The position numbers were made by a program, and so were the translations under genes. From the NCBI GenBank assembly GCA_030272585.1, contig BSYQ01000005.1:3410001-3474000 (forward strand): a stretch of DNA of 64,000 nucleotides. The letters are read 5' to 3'. Within the stretch, counting starts at the first letter, position 1; each line of letters opens with the position of its first letter. Positions 29,157 through 41,549 of the stretch are shown here, piece after piece. The notes under the pieces were generated by a model. It had not been told where the DNA came from. It made no database searches and saw only the letters and a list, made by a program, of their open reading frames with translations. The DNA comes from Bryopsis sp. KO-2023 (taxonomy: Eukaryota; Chlorophyta; Ulvophyceae; Bryopsidales; Bryopsidaceae).

Positions 29157-32100
29157 TCTTGAAAAGCTTGGAAGGACCACGATTCTCAACTCTTGGGTAT
29201 TGTATTGAGTAGTGGCAATAAAAGTTCGCGCATAACGCGTCACGAGGGTGTGTGTGAAAGGAAAAGTGCGCCAGTAAACCCGGCGCATGCGCAGTGACTG
29301 CGCAGTCACAGACCGCCGCCCCCTCCAAGTCACGGCTCCAAGTGGAGGTCCATTCGGACGAATGGCATTTGGACTGATTGGCATCAAACCGAATTTTCTC
29401 CGCATTCCGTGCAGCAGCCAAAAGGTAAGACAACCCTTCTCCTTTTTTAGAAACGTGCACTATCAACGAATCTCAGGCGTTTAGTTAGAATGACTCTTCC
29501 AACGCAGTCGTCACAGGGGGACGACTTGCTCAGCGTGTTTGTACAGAGTGCTGCGACAGGACGTCACTGCTAGGGAATGGGCGCAGACCTAACGACATAG
29601 GGCAAAATGGTCACTACGGAGCGCACGAGGCATAGGAGAGGCCTCGGGGGCTAGATCAGACCGTGAAATCTGGGATCAATGGTGCATGCAAGAGCCCTTG
29701 GGGTTTAGTATTTCAGGTGTTGTAAAACCCATCAGCATGCGAGAGAGATATTTATTAGTGGGAATACATCTGAGTGGACAGAAGGGTCAAGATGTACTGT
29801 TAGTAGAAGAAGGGTAGTAAAGGGAAGAAGTAGCCTTTTTTTAATGGAAACGGGACATTGTTTCTGTCTGAAGTTCAGACTCTCAAGACAAATGTAAGAA
29901 CTACAAGTTCAAGTGTTGTCTACAGGTTAATCGTTTGGGTATTAATGGAATGGATGAAGTGTACTTAAACAAATGTGGAAAGGGGTAATTGCAGTTCAGT
30001 TGGTTAGTTGTTGTGCAGTTTGCACAGTTAGGGAGTGGTATTCGAAGGGACTAGGGGTCGGTACTTTTAACTGCAAAAATGTGAAGTCAACAAGGCAGTA
30101 AGGAGGCAACAAAGGAGAGATAGGGAACTCTGTCAGAACTTAGTGTTTGATTCTGCCTGTGGTGTTGGCTGCCTGTGTAGCTGATATTCGTAAATCACGA
30201 GAGGATAGTGTGTCGTCCAAGGAACTCCCCGCTCAAAACATTTGCACCTCACCGCACACCATGTGGCGTTTAACACAAAGCAAAAAAAATACTAGTATTT
30301 ATTTGCCTGGTATTTGCGTTTGGAAAACGATTTGCATTGTGCGACCTGTTAGTATTTTGCGTTTGAGAAACGATTTGGATTGTGCGACCTGTTTCCCTGA
30401 CTCATCTTTCTTTTTCTGGATAAGTCAGGGGAGGATCACAGCAGAACGCATTTCCCCTCCCTGTTCAAACTTTTCAGTTCTTGTTTTAAACCATCAACAG
30501 CAATTCCCCTCCACGATTCTCATCGGAAAACAACAAAATAAAACAAACAAAAAATCCAAAAAGGTAATCTTCACAAAAACCAATTCTTGAACGCATTGCT
30601 TTGGATTCTCTTCTTTCGCCCCCTTCTCAACCCCCTCCTTTTCTGTACCCTGCTTGATCCACAAATTCAAATTTCTTGAAAATATCAGAATTCAGCTTGC
30701 TTTCTCACCCTTTTTTTTGAAGGAGGGGTTTGGGGCGAAGGGGGGAGCTTTCATTAAATTTCGTCCATCTTGAATGAATCCATAGCACCAAATTCTCCAT
30801 TCTAATCTATTGAAAACCATGGGCTCTACCTCGAAAAAAGAAATTTTGTCCCCCCCCCCCCTCAGGAAAAAGCGATCCACGAGACAAAACACTGAGAAAA
30901 CATAATTCTACCTCGGAAAACTAATCATTATTCGAATTTGAAAGTTGATTTTTTTTTTTCAAAATATAATGTATCTGCAACATTCCCATTCAATCGATTT
31001 TTTATGTTGCAACGATTTCTCCCCCCCCCCCTTCCAAAAGCTAATTGAAAACAAAAAAAAGCAAAACATGGAAAAAAAAGGTCACCTTTTTTTTCGATCA
31101 TGAACCCCCCCCTTCAAATATCACGATATGTGTTTTCTTTTCCTTTTATTTCTTGGGTCATATCATGACTAATCTTTTCAAAAAAAAAAAGAAAACAGAC
31201 AAAAACAGAAAGAACATCCAATATCTTTTCTGCTTTGTTAGTGCGATTCATTGCATCTCCCTCGTGCCTGACAGAAAAAAAATCATCAAAACCAACACCA
31301 CATCAATATTTCTTGGATAACCCACCTAACCCTAGGTTTTCTTCTTTCCCAAGAGTGAAAATACCCTCCCCACACACATACGCACCCACACAATCGCACA
31401 TGTATTTTTCCTTTTTTTTGCGTCAGCATTACGCTCTTGCTTCTCAAAATATCAAATTTAAAAAAGGAGCTCGAGACTTTTTTACCATATCACCCTGCCT
31501 TCATTTTTAAGGTGCAACCGAATATGTTCATTTTTTTAAACGATTCTTCTTCCTTTGGTCTGCCTATTTCTTTTTCTTTTTTCTCCCCCTTTCTTTTTTT
31601 GTTTGGAGAATTCCCCTGCTTCATCAGCCATTTTTTTGTTTTGTTTTTGATTTTATATTGCACCTCCCATTTTCCTTAAACACAGGACCAGTACCTCACA
31701 ATATTGCTTCTATTTGTTCTCACTCTTTTTCTCTGTCACGCCTAGTTTTTTTCTTTTTTTTTTTTTTGGCACAAACCTCCATTTTCTCCCAACACAAAAA
31801 TGAGGCGTAGAAAAAAAAATCTGAAAGAAAAAAAAGTACTCTGGTATTCAACTGTCTAGAAAATATGATCAATGTGATCCCCATTTTTTCTTCGACATCC
31901 CAGGAAAAAAAAACAAAAACCCAACACAGCCTGTTAAAACAGATTCTGAATTAAAAGTTTTTTTACAGACAACTTGGGACATCACACTGTCAGCCATTCT
32001 TTATTTTGCTTTTTTAAATTTTCAAAAAAAGAAAAAAAAACAATTTGATGGGTTATGAGACAACTCTCTTCCCCCCCCCCCCCCTGAAACAATCAAAAAG

Positions 32101-33786
32101 AAAAAAAACCCGCACACGTTCAATGTAGCCCAACTTTTTTTTTTTCTCTTTTTTTTTCAGATTTTCATCCCCACACAAATTCCACCGTTTGTAGCTAGCT
32201 CCTTTTGCCAAAAAGCCTTCTTGTTGTTTCCTCTTATTGCTTTTCTTTTCTTTTCAACTTGCGAGAGATTTTGAACAGAAAAGGAAAAAAATATATTTGA
32301 ATAAAAAGAAACAATTCTTCTATTTTTCCTCCCCTTGCCTCACGATTGGAAGGCAAACAAAGAAAAAAGGAAAAATCCTAAGTGATTTTCGGTCGAAAAT
32401 TCAAAAAAAAAAAAAGCTAGGCTATCCCTGAAGAAATTCACGAAGAATAGCCATGCAAAAAGATAACCACAAACACGAAACACTGCATAAAGGAAAAAAA
32501 AAGTATAACAAAAACAAAAAAAACGAAATTTAAAAAAAAAAAAAAACCATGAACCAAAATAAAAAAAAACCACAAAAAAAAGGGGGATGCACACCCTTGG
32601 GACTCGCATGGAGACCATGACTAAATCCTTGTTTCACCCAGACCCCTCCCCCCCCCCCCTATTCCCAAAAACCCTTCAGAGCTGCTCTTTGATTTTTTAT
32701 CAATAAATCGCTACCCTACATCAACCATCCGTTTCCCTACAATCAGACAAGCAAGAAACCAAAAAAAAAAAAAAAGTATTAACGTAAAATGCATGCCTTT
32801 TTTTTTCCACGTTGAAATAGAATTAACAACCCCACACAAGAGGCAGCGAACTCCACTTTCATTTTTCTTTTCTTTTTTCCCTTTTTTTTTTTGTTTTAAA
32901 AGCCAGCGGACACCCATCTCAGGAAATCCCTCGAACAGACCTCGTTGATCTATTCCATCATTTAATGTTTCATGTATCGACTCACTCCCCCACCATTCCC
33001 CTAACTTCATATTCAACGTAAACCTAAAAATCCTAGATTTTTTTTTTCCAAAACAGGCCAATTGACACATCGATGCATAAATATATATATTGTGTGTGTT
33101 TTTCCTCCTCAACATCACCTCAATTTTACCCACCAGCTTCATAAAATCTACTTTAGCGGGGGATGACTGGTTGGTCAGCTCAGCAAATTCCCAAACCACC
33201 GTCAGAGGAAGCACCAACAGAGGACCAGGCAATGAAAGCCAGACGAATTCTTCCCCTTCCCCCCACCCTTCTTTTTTTTTCGAGGCGTCTTTCAACGTAT
33301 AGAAACACCGACTGAGCATCTTCCGCCTTGACCAGTTCGACTTCAAACAGTTTAAAGTCGAGGATTTTTTTTTTCCATTTCCCAGTGGTCGTCTAGAATC
33401 CCCCCCCCCCCCAGTCCTCAAATAATGACACAATCGCAAAACACACAATTTTCGATTTTGATTCTTTTGTTTCTTGCTATAAATATCTCCTCTGCATTGA
33501 TTTTCACTCTCTCTCTCTTTCTCTTCCTCTTTCTCAAAACGATATGAGGCATTCTCCTCTTTTCTGGGCATTTTCACCTCAGTGGGGAGAATAAAACAAA
33601 CAGAATGGCACATCTCAGCTCACAGCTTTCTTTTTTCTTTCCTTTTCCCCCCCTTTTCTAATGGGTCTTCCACACCTCTCTCTCTCTCTCCTCTTTCTTT
33701 AGTTTTTTCTTTTCGAAATCTGCCGGTCCATTTGCTTCTTCATCACCAAATCTACATAACAGGTAAAAACCATCCCCAAATTCCAA
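29157..33786. other. Spacer upstream of the carbonic anhydrase, with possible minus-strand exons
   Basis: From 29.2 to about 30.6 kb the sequence is mixed-composition with no recognisable exon. From 30.6 kb it becomes rich in C, A and T runs. Two short minus-strand segments read like protein, at 33359-33309 (beginning FKLFEVELVKAEDAQ) and 33250-33134 (ending SPAKVDFMKL before a GTGGGT donor), but they lie in different frames and I could not join them. They could be exons of an unmodelled gene or chance. Confidence 0.4.
30311..30393. repeat. ~42-bp direct tandem duplication
   Basis: Two near-identical units, about 30311-30350 and 30353-30393, share a tttgcgtttg start, an aaacgatttg middle and a gtgcgacctgtt end, with a few substitutions and a one-base length difference. 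Noncoding context. Confidence 0.9.
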
Positions 33787-35657
33787 TCAAGAGCTGCTGA
33801 AGCTGGAGTGGGACGATCGAGAGGAATGCGACGATGCAGACGTATACATCGGAGCCAAGGACCCATCTCGGCGTTTTCTGAGCGAATTCTCCGACTGCTT
33901 GGTATTCACTCTCGTCAGAATTTGCTTGGACTCCATCAGGGCCGCTCTCATCTCCTCCTCAGCTTCCAGGATGGATGACAGGAGGGGCTCCTGATTTGTA
34001 AAAAAACACCCAAGCCAATAAACAACCATATCACGATCAGTGCTAATCGGCACAGGGTTTTTCCAACCAGGCACCATCTCCTCCCATCCCTCAACGAAAC
34101 TCATTATTCATCCAAATCCATCGGGCCACCTAAAGCAATTCTTTGCAGTACGAATTCTCCTCCCCCCCCCCCTGAAAACACACCAACCTGGGTTTTTGTG
34201 CTGGATGCCGGAGATGAACCCGAGCTCAGGTCAGAGCAGCTGGAGCTTGCTGCCGTGGTGGTATCAGAAAAGCCATCCGAATGGCTCCGGTCGTGGTGAT
34301 GCCGTCGAGATACCGTCCCTGGCCTGCCAGTGATCGACTCCAGCTGTCGAATGTGAGCCTTCAGCTCTCTGATTTGTTGATCCTGGCGAACCTATGCATC
34401 GTGCCACCAACCACCCATCACCATCCCATGCAGGATGACCTTGTGAATTATAGAATAGGCAGAATTTATGTATATATTCTTTGAATTCAATTGAAATTAT
34501 GTTACACGCGGCCAAAAGGCTGAGTGCAGCCGTTCATGAAAATGTGTGATAAGCTGACTCAGAAAACAACAAAAACGTATCATCACAATGTCCATATCTA
34601 GCTCTGTACGCAAAAATATATATACACATATACGTATATTAATACAGAATTTTGTTAATTGAGATCAATGAGGATGGCAAGATTGAAAGAAAAAAAAGAA
34701 AACACTGAGAATGAGAAAAGTGAGAAAGGAGTGAGAGTAACGGAACGCACCACAGTGGCTGCCAGGTTTGTAACACACTTCTGCTGTGCATCCATATCGG
34801 CAACTACTTGCGGCTGCAAAACACACACAAAAAGAGGTGAAGTCGAACCCCACCATGCAAAATCACCTGAATTTGTCAAGAATAAGGATTACTAATCATT
34901 GACTGCTGGTCCACATCATTCATGATCATGTCGTACAACCATCCAACCCTCAAAACCAAAAACTTCTGTTGTATGAATCTTGGGTTCAGGGTGTCAGCGA
35001 TGATCACGTGAACAATTTCGCGATTCATCGCGGCTGAATGTCCAGCCGCGGCGCGACAATACAATATACAAACCCTTGTCGAAGGGCGGGGGGGGGGCGG
35101 TAGACAATAAACTCGGGCTCACCAGTAGATACTCGTTCAACACGTCGGCTCCACAAGAGTTAGTTTTTCTGTGGCGGCCCTCCGGTCTGAAGAAAAAAAC
35201 ACGCCACAAAACCACAACGTCAGCAACGCAACACATCGAATAAGCGACGTCCAAGCGCTCTCGATAACCTATTAAAAATAACCGAGCTGTGCGTCTCATT
35301 TCAACTCCAATAAGCCATTCGACGGTTCGACTTGCGAAAATCAATCAACTGCCATCCTGCGCGACTCACTTCGAAGGACTCCTTTGAAAACGTCACGAGA
35401 AAACGATCGAAGCACGTACGAAACGCTCGACCGCCTGAGTCCCGACGCGAAACAAAAACACGACACTTCGGGTGCTAATTTTTTTTCTTCTTTTTTTTTA
35501 GTTGGGGAAGTGGCTGAACAAGGAACGGAGGTTGTGGGTAGCAATCGACCGTATTTGTACAAACCGCCCTCCGGCCAGCACGACCAGAGGAAGCAATACA
35601 GACAAGAGTATTGTCCGCGTCGTCGTGTGACGTCCATTCGAAATCCAATGAAGACAT
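33787..35657 (-). CDS. Unrecognised coiled-coil protein with Ser/Arg-rich tail
   Basis: Not recognised. Minus-strand exons: 35657 to 35550 or 35565, 35474-35370, 35268-35219, 35186-35123, 34965-34915, 34813-34751, 34391-34188, 33990-33787; most keep phase. The start MSSLDFEWTSHDDADNTL is acidic. The middle contains FDRFLVTFSKESFE, then ADVLNEYLL running across a junction into KFLVLRVGWLYDMIM, which looks helical and hydrophobic. The C-terminal half has QDQQIRELKAHIRQLES (coiled coil), a His/Ser/Thr-rich linker, ILEAEEEMRAALMESKQIL (second helix) and a tail of Ser-rich repeats ending in SSFSSS. Exon 1's donor (GTTTGT or GTCGAT) and the donor at 34915 (GTGGAC versus a GTAATC 25 bases on) are uncertain. 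One copy of the dispersed repeat lies in the intron 34392-34750. No function is proposed. Confidence 0.55.
34489..34548 (+). repeat. Dispersed intronic repeat, copy 2
   Basis: In an intron of the unrecognised minus-strand gene. It begins aattgaaatt, has acacgcggccaaaaggctga and ends aatgtgtg. The hairpin GGCC-AAAA-GGCT keeps pairing through a possible G-U pair. Orientation is plus, opposite to the host gene. Confidence 0.9.
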
Positions 35658-37744
35658 TTTTCAGATGCTAGTGGTTAGCTGGACACTTTTCTCGCGCGCC
35701 GACAAATCGAACGTTTTTTCGCGCTTTCCCACCCACCCTCCGAAACCAACAAGGAAAAAAACGTCAGGCAACAATCAGCCCCCCCCACCCCCCCTGCCCC
35801 CGCGCGCGCGCTTTTATAACGGCCGCACCGCACCACAACGAACCGATGTAGTGTCGGAAACGTATGGAAAAAAGAAGTAGAACTGGAGGAAGGAGGGAGG
35901 TGTGGAATTCGCGAAAAACTCGCATCTGACATGATGACAAACCGCAACTAAACGAAGGGTGTGACTGGCGTCCAAAATTGGAAGAAAAAAAAAACCACGG
36001 AAAACCGAAAGGAAAATCGCAGGCCTCCCTGCCTCCAACCCCCCCCCCACCCCCCGCAGGCCTTCCAACTTCCAAGCAACGCGCACAAACCAAAACGAAA
36101 ACGTAAAAATGGATCATGTCGGCACCAGAAACGCACACCAGGGACGCCGCGAAAAAAGGTTTTCGGCAACACAGGCAACAGATCTGCTCCACTGCGGGAG
36201 CTTGTGGACCCACCGGCTGGATTGCGTTAGAGAACTCGCCCAGTTATCAGACACCCACTCGCCTGTCGCGAGATCTCGCCAAGGGTCGGAGCCCTGTGAA
36301 ACACAACTCTTTCTCTTGGACTTCAAGCGAAGGAAATTATTCTGTAACCTCATCGTTGGTCGTTTGGAGCTCGCCCAAAAAAAACAGCGACGCAGTTTCA
36401 GCACCAAATTGTCAATTTCGACGATGCAGGACAAAAAAGAACGTGGTCTGCAGCACGTCGGCGTCTTACTAACCCCCTCGGCCGATCGTGATCCACCCTT
36501 GAATATTTCGTCTCAACTGGTGTTCTACTGATTACGAATGCGATGGGCGTCGAACCTGCGGCTGGACAAAGAGCATGCGATCCTTCCAAAGTATGGCAAC
36601 TCTGTCGTGCGTCTCGAAGTGGGTGATGGTTGCTATAAAATCGAAACCGCGGGCTCGCCATGCCACACAGACTCCGCCACCACGGGAAACGGCGGGGGGC
36701 GGTCTGGGTGGGCGAACTGAATCTGGCACGAGTCTACGTCATTTCATTTGCCCAAGGTCCAGAATCACCCCTCCCAAGAAATCGAGCTCAAAATGGCGGA
36801 AGACTGATCTCACTGTCCGAGGTAGTGCATTGCAGAAACTGGAATGGCGGCGAGGCTTTCTTTTCGTTGGTCTTGTGGAATATGTCCCAGCACAACCTGT
36901 AAATCAACGGGAAACGCCATGTTTCATGTGGCGAACCGTGAACAGCAGGCGGATAGGCTTCCAGAGCTGTTGTCTCGTCAGAACGGCTTTTCGTTCCTGA
37001 CATTAGCAGTGTTCACCCCCTATATCCTTGATACATTTATAAGTCACTCACCACACAAATATCGTAAGCCCAACAAGCTGAAGTAGAACATCTAGGGAGG
37101 TTGATGACTTCTTGTTCCTGTGTGTCGAATTCCACTTTGTGAATGGAGTGTTGTGTGGTGAGCAATGGACGGTGCATAGTTGGGCAATTGTGCGTTCGAG
37201 CACAACTCCCCCTTTGTCGATTTTTGCCGAGTGGGCCCACCACCCTTCTACAGATTGCAAAGTTATTCACGCCATCAATGAGACGTGACTCCTCCTACTG
37301 CACCTCTGACTTGCTGACCCCATGGCGGTCTCCCTACAGAATTCTGACTGTACGTTTTGTATTGATGTTGGCCCGATATGGCTCATTAAATAATATTATC
37401 CTAGCCAAAAATGACACCCTTCGCCAACCTACAAGGGAGAATGTGAAAGTTCATCAGCTCTCGCTTGCCAAACTTGAAAGCTTTTGCCAAACCCCTCGGA
37501 GTCGCTTTGGAAAAATGATTTTGTGGCGCCAGTGTGTGGAATAACGGTGGTTGAAACTAGGGCGAGAATTTCATACCTCGCCACAAAAGCCCCGCATCTC
37601 ACGAAAACTAAATGCGGCGACGTGTACGGGCGACTCAGTCCCTTCCTTGATGTGAGTTACAGCTGGCCATTCACAAGGAACAAAACACAAAGGCTCCTCC
37701 GTTCTTAGGCGGTACAGCTCCCCAAGCGGTCATCACTCTCAAAG
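35658..37744. other. Spacer between divergent genes
   Basis: About 2.1 kb between the 5' end of the unrecognised minus-strand gene and the plus-strand collagen-like gene, so it should hold both promoters. Open frames (for example 36109-36531, 36575-37000) overlap on both strands without protein character. The composition is more even than in the neighbouring homopolymer-rich spacers. Confidence 0.5.
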
Positions 37745-38827
37745 ATGTATTGGATACGGGCCGTTGTTGTGGCGGCGTTCTTACTCGTGAGCATCAGCAG
37801 CGTTTCTGGCACCTCTCGGCATCACAAAGCCTTCTGCGGTCATGGCAAAACGATCGAGGCAATTCAATGTACGTCTCATTTCTGCGCTGGTGTAAGGGTG
37901 GATTGCCGCCGGCTTCCACGGGGAATGCGCTTCGTTGGACCGCCGCACTACTCGAGATATGTTTCTGAAGAGAATGGACCAGTGAAATGCCCTAAGAACT
38001 ACCTGGCGACCGGGATACAATGTTGGGGGAAGAACTGCGACAACGTGAGGCTGCAGTGTCGCATGTTCCGCAATGGGGGCTGCAGCGAGGGACGTTTTAT
38101 GGGGGTTCTCCACTCTGAAGAATTTCATAGAGGCGGGCATAGGGGGAGGATCAAGTTCGGGGAGGGTATTTTTGTTGTGGGATTGAGATGCCATGGTCGG
38201 TACTGTGACAAGAAAGACTACTCGGTGGCAAGGTGCTCCGGATCCGCTGTCGCCAATCAAACACTCCCAGCCTTGACACCTGGGATGGCTGCTGAACCCA
38301 TTCCACCAGCAGGACCAGGAGAGCCTGGCGCACCAGGAGCTGCTCTCGGAGTTGGTGAACCAGGGGAGCCTGGGGCACCGAGCAGTGCTAGCGCAGCTGG
38401 AGAACCAGGCTCGCCTGGGGCGCCGAACGGTGCTGGAGCAGCTGGCGAACCAGGCGAGCCTGGGGTATCGAGCGGTGCTGGATTAGCTGGCGATCCAGGC
38501 GAGCCTGGGGCACCGGGCGGTGGTGGCATAGCTGGCGAACCAGGCGCGCCTGGGGATCAAGGAGTGTTTGGACCTGGATCCACACAACAGTCCAGCCCTG
38601 GCTCATTCACAGGTTCGTCGATGGGTTCAACCCCCCTCACGATGGCAACGGTGGTGCCACGCATAGGTTCCCCGCCAAGTCCATCAACTGTTATGGGCTC
38701 CTTTGACACGGAGACGGGAAGAGTGGCCTTCTCCACCTCCACTGGGGATAGCTCTCAAGCCAGTGCTGTAGTTGTCGGGCAAGGGGATGCTGTAGAGGTC
38801 GACGCATCCACCTCCATTCTCCCCTGA
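37745..38827 (+). CDS. Secreted Cys-rich protein with collagen-like repeats, single exon
   Basis: Uninterrupted 360-residue frame from ATG 37745 to TGA 38827. Residues 1-22 are a clear signal peptide (a hydrophobic VVVAAFLLV core, then SVSG). Residues ~30-165 hold three spaced copies of a small Cys motif of the form GxxCxxxxCxxxxxxC: AIQCTSHFCAGVRVDC, GIQCWGKNCDNVRLQC and GLRCHGRYCDKKDYSVARC. This Cys-Gly-x-Tyr-Cys-Asp pattern is known to me from small secreted proteins of bacteria and protists without a firm function. Residues ~190-275 are collagen-like: GEPGEPGAP blocks every 15 residues separated by Ser/Ala/Gly linkers. The tail is Ser/Thr/Pro-rich. Likely extracellular or cell-wall. It is intronless and on the opposite strand from its neighbours, unlike every other complete protein gene here. 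Confidence 0.82.
   Translation: MYWIRAVVVAAFLLVSISSVSGTSRHHKAFCGHGKTIEAIQCTSHFCAGVRVDCRRLPRGMRFVGPPHYSRYVSEENGPVKCPKNYLATGIQCWGKNCDNVRLQCRMFRNGGCSEGRFMGVLHSEEFHRGGHRGRIKFGEGIFVVGLRCHGRYCDKKDYSVARCSGSAVANQTLPALTPGMAAEPIPPAGPGEPGAPGAALGVGEPGEPGAPSSASAAGEPGSPGAPNGAGAAGEPGEPGVSSGAGLAGDPGEPGAPGGGGIAGEPGAPGDQGVFGPGSTQQSSPGSFTGSSMGSTPLTMATVVPRIGSPPSPSTVMGSFDTETGRVAFSTSTGDSSQASAVVVGQGDAVEVDASTSILP
38309..38569 (+). repeat. 45-bp repeats encoding interrupted collagen triplets
   Basis: Four to five degenerate 45-bp units (15 residues each) carry one to three Gly-x-Pro triplets followed by a Gly/Ala/Ser linker. Confidence 0.85.
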
Positions 38828-41549
38828 GAGGATCGGTACAAACCTGACGTTCTCCCCAGCGCCTGCTTAAGGCCATTTGTTCCAAAGGAGACGAAGGGCA
38901 AATGTATTAGTCCTTGTGCTAAGAAGATGTTGATCTCGTTTCGCGGGGAGGTGTGAACATCTTTCTTTTTAGCAAATTCTCCATTTTTTGCTAGATTTGA
39001 GTTTGGTACAATTCAATGTGTTGACAAGAGAACCGAGTGAGCCCGTCAATGCCCAAGACAGTTCAGGCGTTATGAGTCCTGGGCTTCTCTTCGGGCATGT
39101 AATTTTGGGGTTGGGGGTTATGAGTCGGACGGTGACGGAAGTTATGGGAGTTGTACTGACACAAGATCAACTGGGTTGTGGAAGGATAAAAAGGAACAGG
39201 CTGTAGTGTTGAGTGTCTTTGTAAAGTTTTTCGCAATCCATGCTGTACTGGGTTCATTCCGTTCTCCGTTGGTTTTGAGTTAGTTCGAGAATTGCTTTCT
39301 AATTTCTTCATTGAAAAGGATTTATCTCACAAACAATCCACCTAAGGAGGTGTTGCGTCCAAGGTGGTTTTTTGGGGTCCCTCCACAAATAGAGATTCAT
39401 TGTTCCAGAGGCTGCACTGGGAAATGGGGCTGGAAATTTCAGCAAAATTATGTAGGGAGTGCACAAGATCCAGTGGGGTCGACAAAAAAAAGAAAATTAA
39501 CGAAAGAAAACGAACGAAAAAAAACAGAAAACTATGTACCCAAGTCCATGAAAAAAAACACCACCCCAACCTGAAACCCAGGGGGAAAACGTGGAGCCCC
39601 ATGCAAAGAACCCCATACTTCTCTCTTTTTTCCCTTGCCTGACGGTGCATGGACCTCTGAACCATGAACCCACCCACCTCAACTTCCCCCAATCTGCCAT
39701 TCTCATTTCTCCACACATAAAATGATCCCTTGTTTTTCACAGGGCTTGCCACAAATGAAAAGACGGAAAAAGGTATTTCTCATAACAGAACCACCCATTA
39801 CCCTTTATCCAGCCTTTACGTCACTTTCAAACCTCGAATTATGCTCGTTCGAACAAGCATCGAAAGGAACACTCCGTCAGATCTTCAAAAGCCCCACACA
39901 ACTTCTTAGGGATCTGAAAAACTCCTCTGGTGTGAGAAACCCCCCCATCGGCTGGGAAACCGACTTCACCACTGCAAAACCCGATCTATCAACAAAGAAA
40001 TAACTGACCGAAAACCACCTGCACCTCTCGAAACATCCTCTTTTTTTTCCATCCTGTTTCATGAACCTCCAGTACGAATTCTTTCTTTTTTTTTCTTTTT
40101 GTTCTATTCTCGTGGTAAAACACACCCACAGCAATTTCTTTCTGCTCCATCCCGAAAGTGAGTGTGCCAAACATTAGAGCTTTTCTTTTTCTCTGTGCAT
40201 ATGAACATATTATATAAATATATATATCAACCGTCCCACAAACCAACCTCAGATAACAAATGTAAGGCCCAGCCCACGTACCCTCCCTCCCTCGAAAATA
40301 CCTAAGGGCTATTTTCTTTTCCTCCTCCGCAACTTATTTCCCTATCAAAACAAAACTGAAAACAAACAAAAAAAAACACCAAAAAAAGAATGAGCCAGTC
40401 TTGGTTTCGTTATTTCTTTGTCCTGTTTTTTCTTTTTATAATCTTTTGAAAATCATCAGAAGAAAAAAGCAAAAAAAAAAACAGAAAGGAAACCCTAAAA
40501 GCGGACAATGAAATAGCATCGACTAAAGGGGAAAAGAAAAAAAAACACGAATCTCACAATAATCACAAGGTATATTTTCATATCTCTTTGTTTTTCCTTT
40601 CCTTTTTTTTTGATTTTTTTTTCTTCTTGGACTCGGTCTTCCCATAAACCATCCCCCGCTTGCCACATTTTTTTTCCCCCTTCCAAAAATATAAACCTTT
40701 CTTGCTATTTTTTTACGGATGCTAACCAGCCCAACCCTTCTTTCCCTTAAACTTACCCCCCCATTCTGGTAAAAAGCTAAAATACACGTTTAGTCTCTTT
40801 TTCTTTCTCTTTTTTTCCATAATGTCGACAGAAAGTCTCTTTTTCTTTCTCTTTTTGTTTCATAATGTCGACAGAACCGACCCTCATCAGGTGAAAAAGC
40901 AAAGATGCCATTTTTCTTCCTTTTTTAAACGATTTTTTTTTTCTTCCAAACCTATTGAAGGGCTCCGGAAGCCTATTATGTCTTCTTTTTTTTTCCTTTT
41001 TTTTCAAGAAATCATGTATATGTTCATTACTGGACAAATCTAGTGCATTTTTTTTCGGGTGAACCATCTCCATTTTGGATCGATTGCGCTGCTGAAGCAC
41101 ATACCTCCTCCCCCCTTTCAACACAACTTTTTCATATCATTTTTCAACAGTTATTTCTTTTTTTTTCATGATGGAGCGGCCATAAAAAAAAAACGAAACC
41201 CAACCAGCCCAAATTCTTACGGGGCTTAATGGAAACACAACCGAAACCGACATCAAGATTCCCACACAATGAGCCAAAAATAGATCCCCCCCCAGAGAAA
41301 CGAATCTCATGACCATCATTCAATTCATCCACGTCGTTCAGAAATTACTTTTTTTCTTTTTCCTCCCCTGTTGTTCTTTCCATCCACACATAAAATTTCA
41401 GCATGAGCTTTTTCCCCAGGAATCCCAGCCGTCCTTTTTAACTTATCGCACCAGGAGCCAGTAATGAAATAAACCAAAAAGTAAAAGCAACAGAAAACTT
41501 GGGCCCCAACCCTTCCCCCCCCCCAAAGCCAACCCCCCACGTTCCGATA
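38828..41549. other. Spacer between the collagen-like gene and the golgin 3' end
   Basis: The two genes converge here. No exon is supported. Short open stretches on the minus strand (about 41325-41520, 41144-41332 and 39840-40000) look vaguely protein-like, but I could not join them. They are most likely golgin 3' untranslated sequence. Many C, A and T runs occur from 39.5 kb on. Confidence 0.5.
40792..40875. repeat. 42-bp direct tandem duplication
   Basis: Two units starting agtctctttttctttct (at 40792 and 40834) and ending cataatgtcgacagaa, nearly identical. Noncoding, downstream of the golgin gene. Confidence 0.9.

Noticed and set aside
32711-33613. Minus-strand open frame of 300 codons as a single gene
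   Set aside because: It runs through homopolymer and AT-repeat sequence with no consistent protein character. Only two short pieces within it look coding-like, and they need different frames.
38257-38529. Minus-strand Pro/Gly repeat frame
   Set aside because: Antisense of the collagen-like repeats; any Gly-x-Pro repeat gives such a mirror frame.
39722-40003. Plus-strand 93-codon frame and overlapping minus-strand frames
   Set aside because: Both strands are open, no family resemblance, no convincing splice partners; probably golgin 3' flank.
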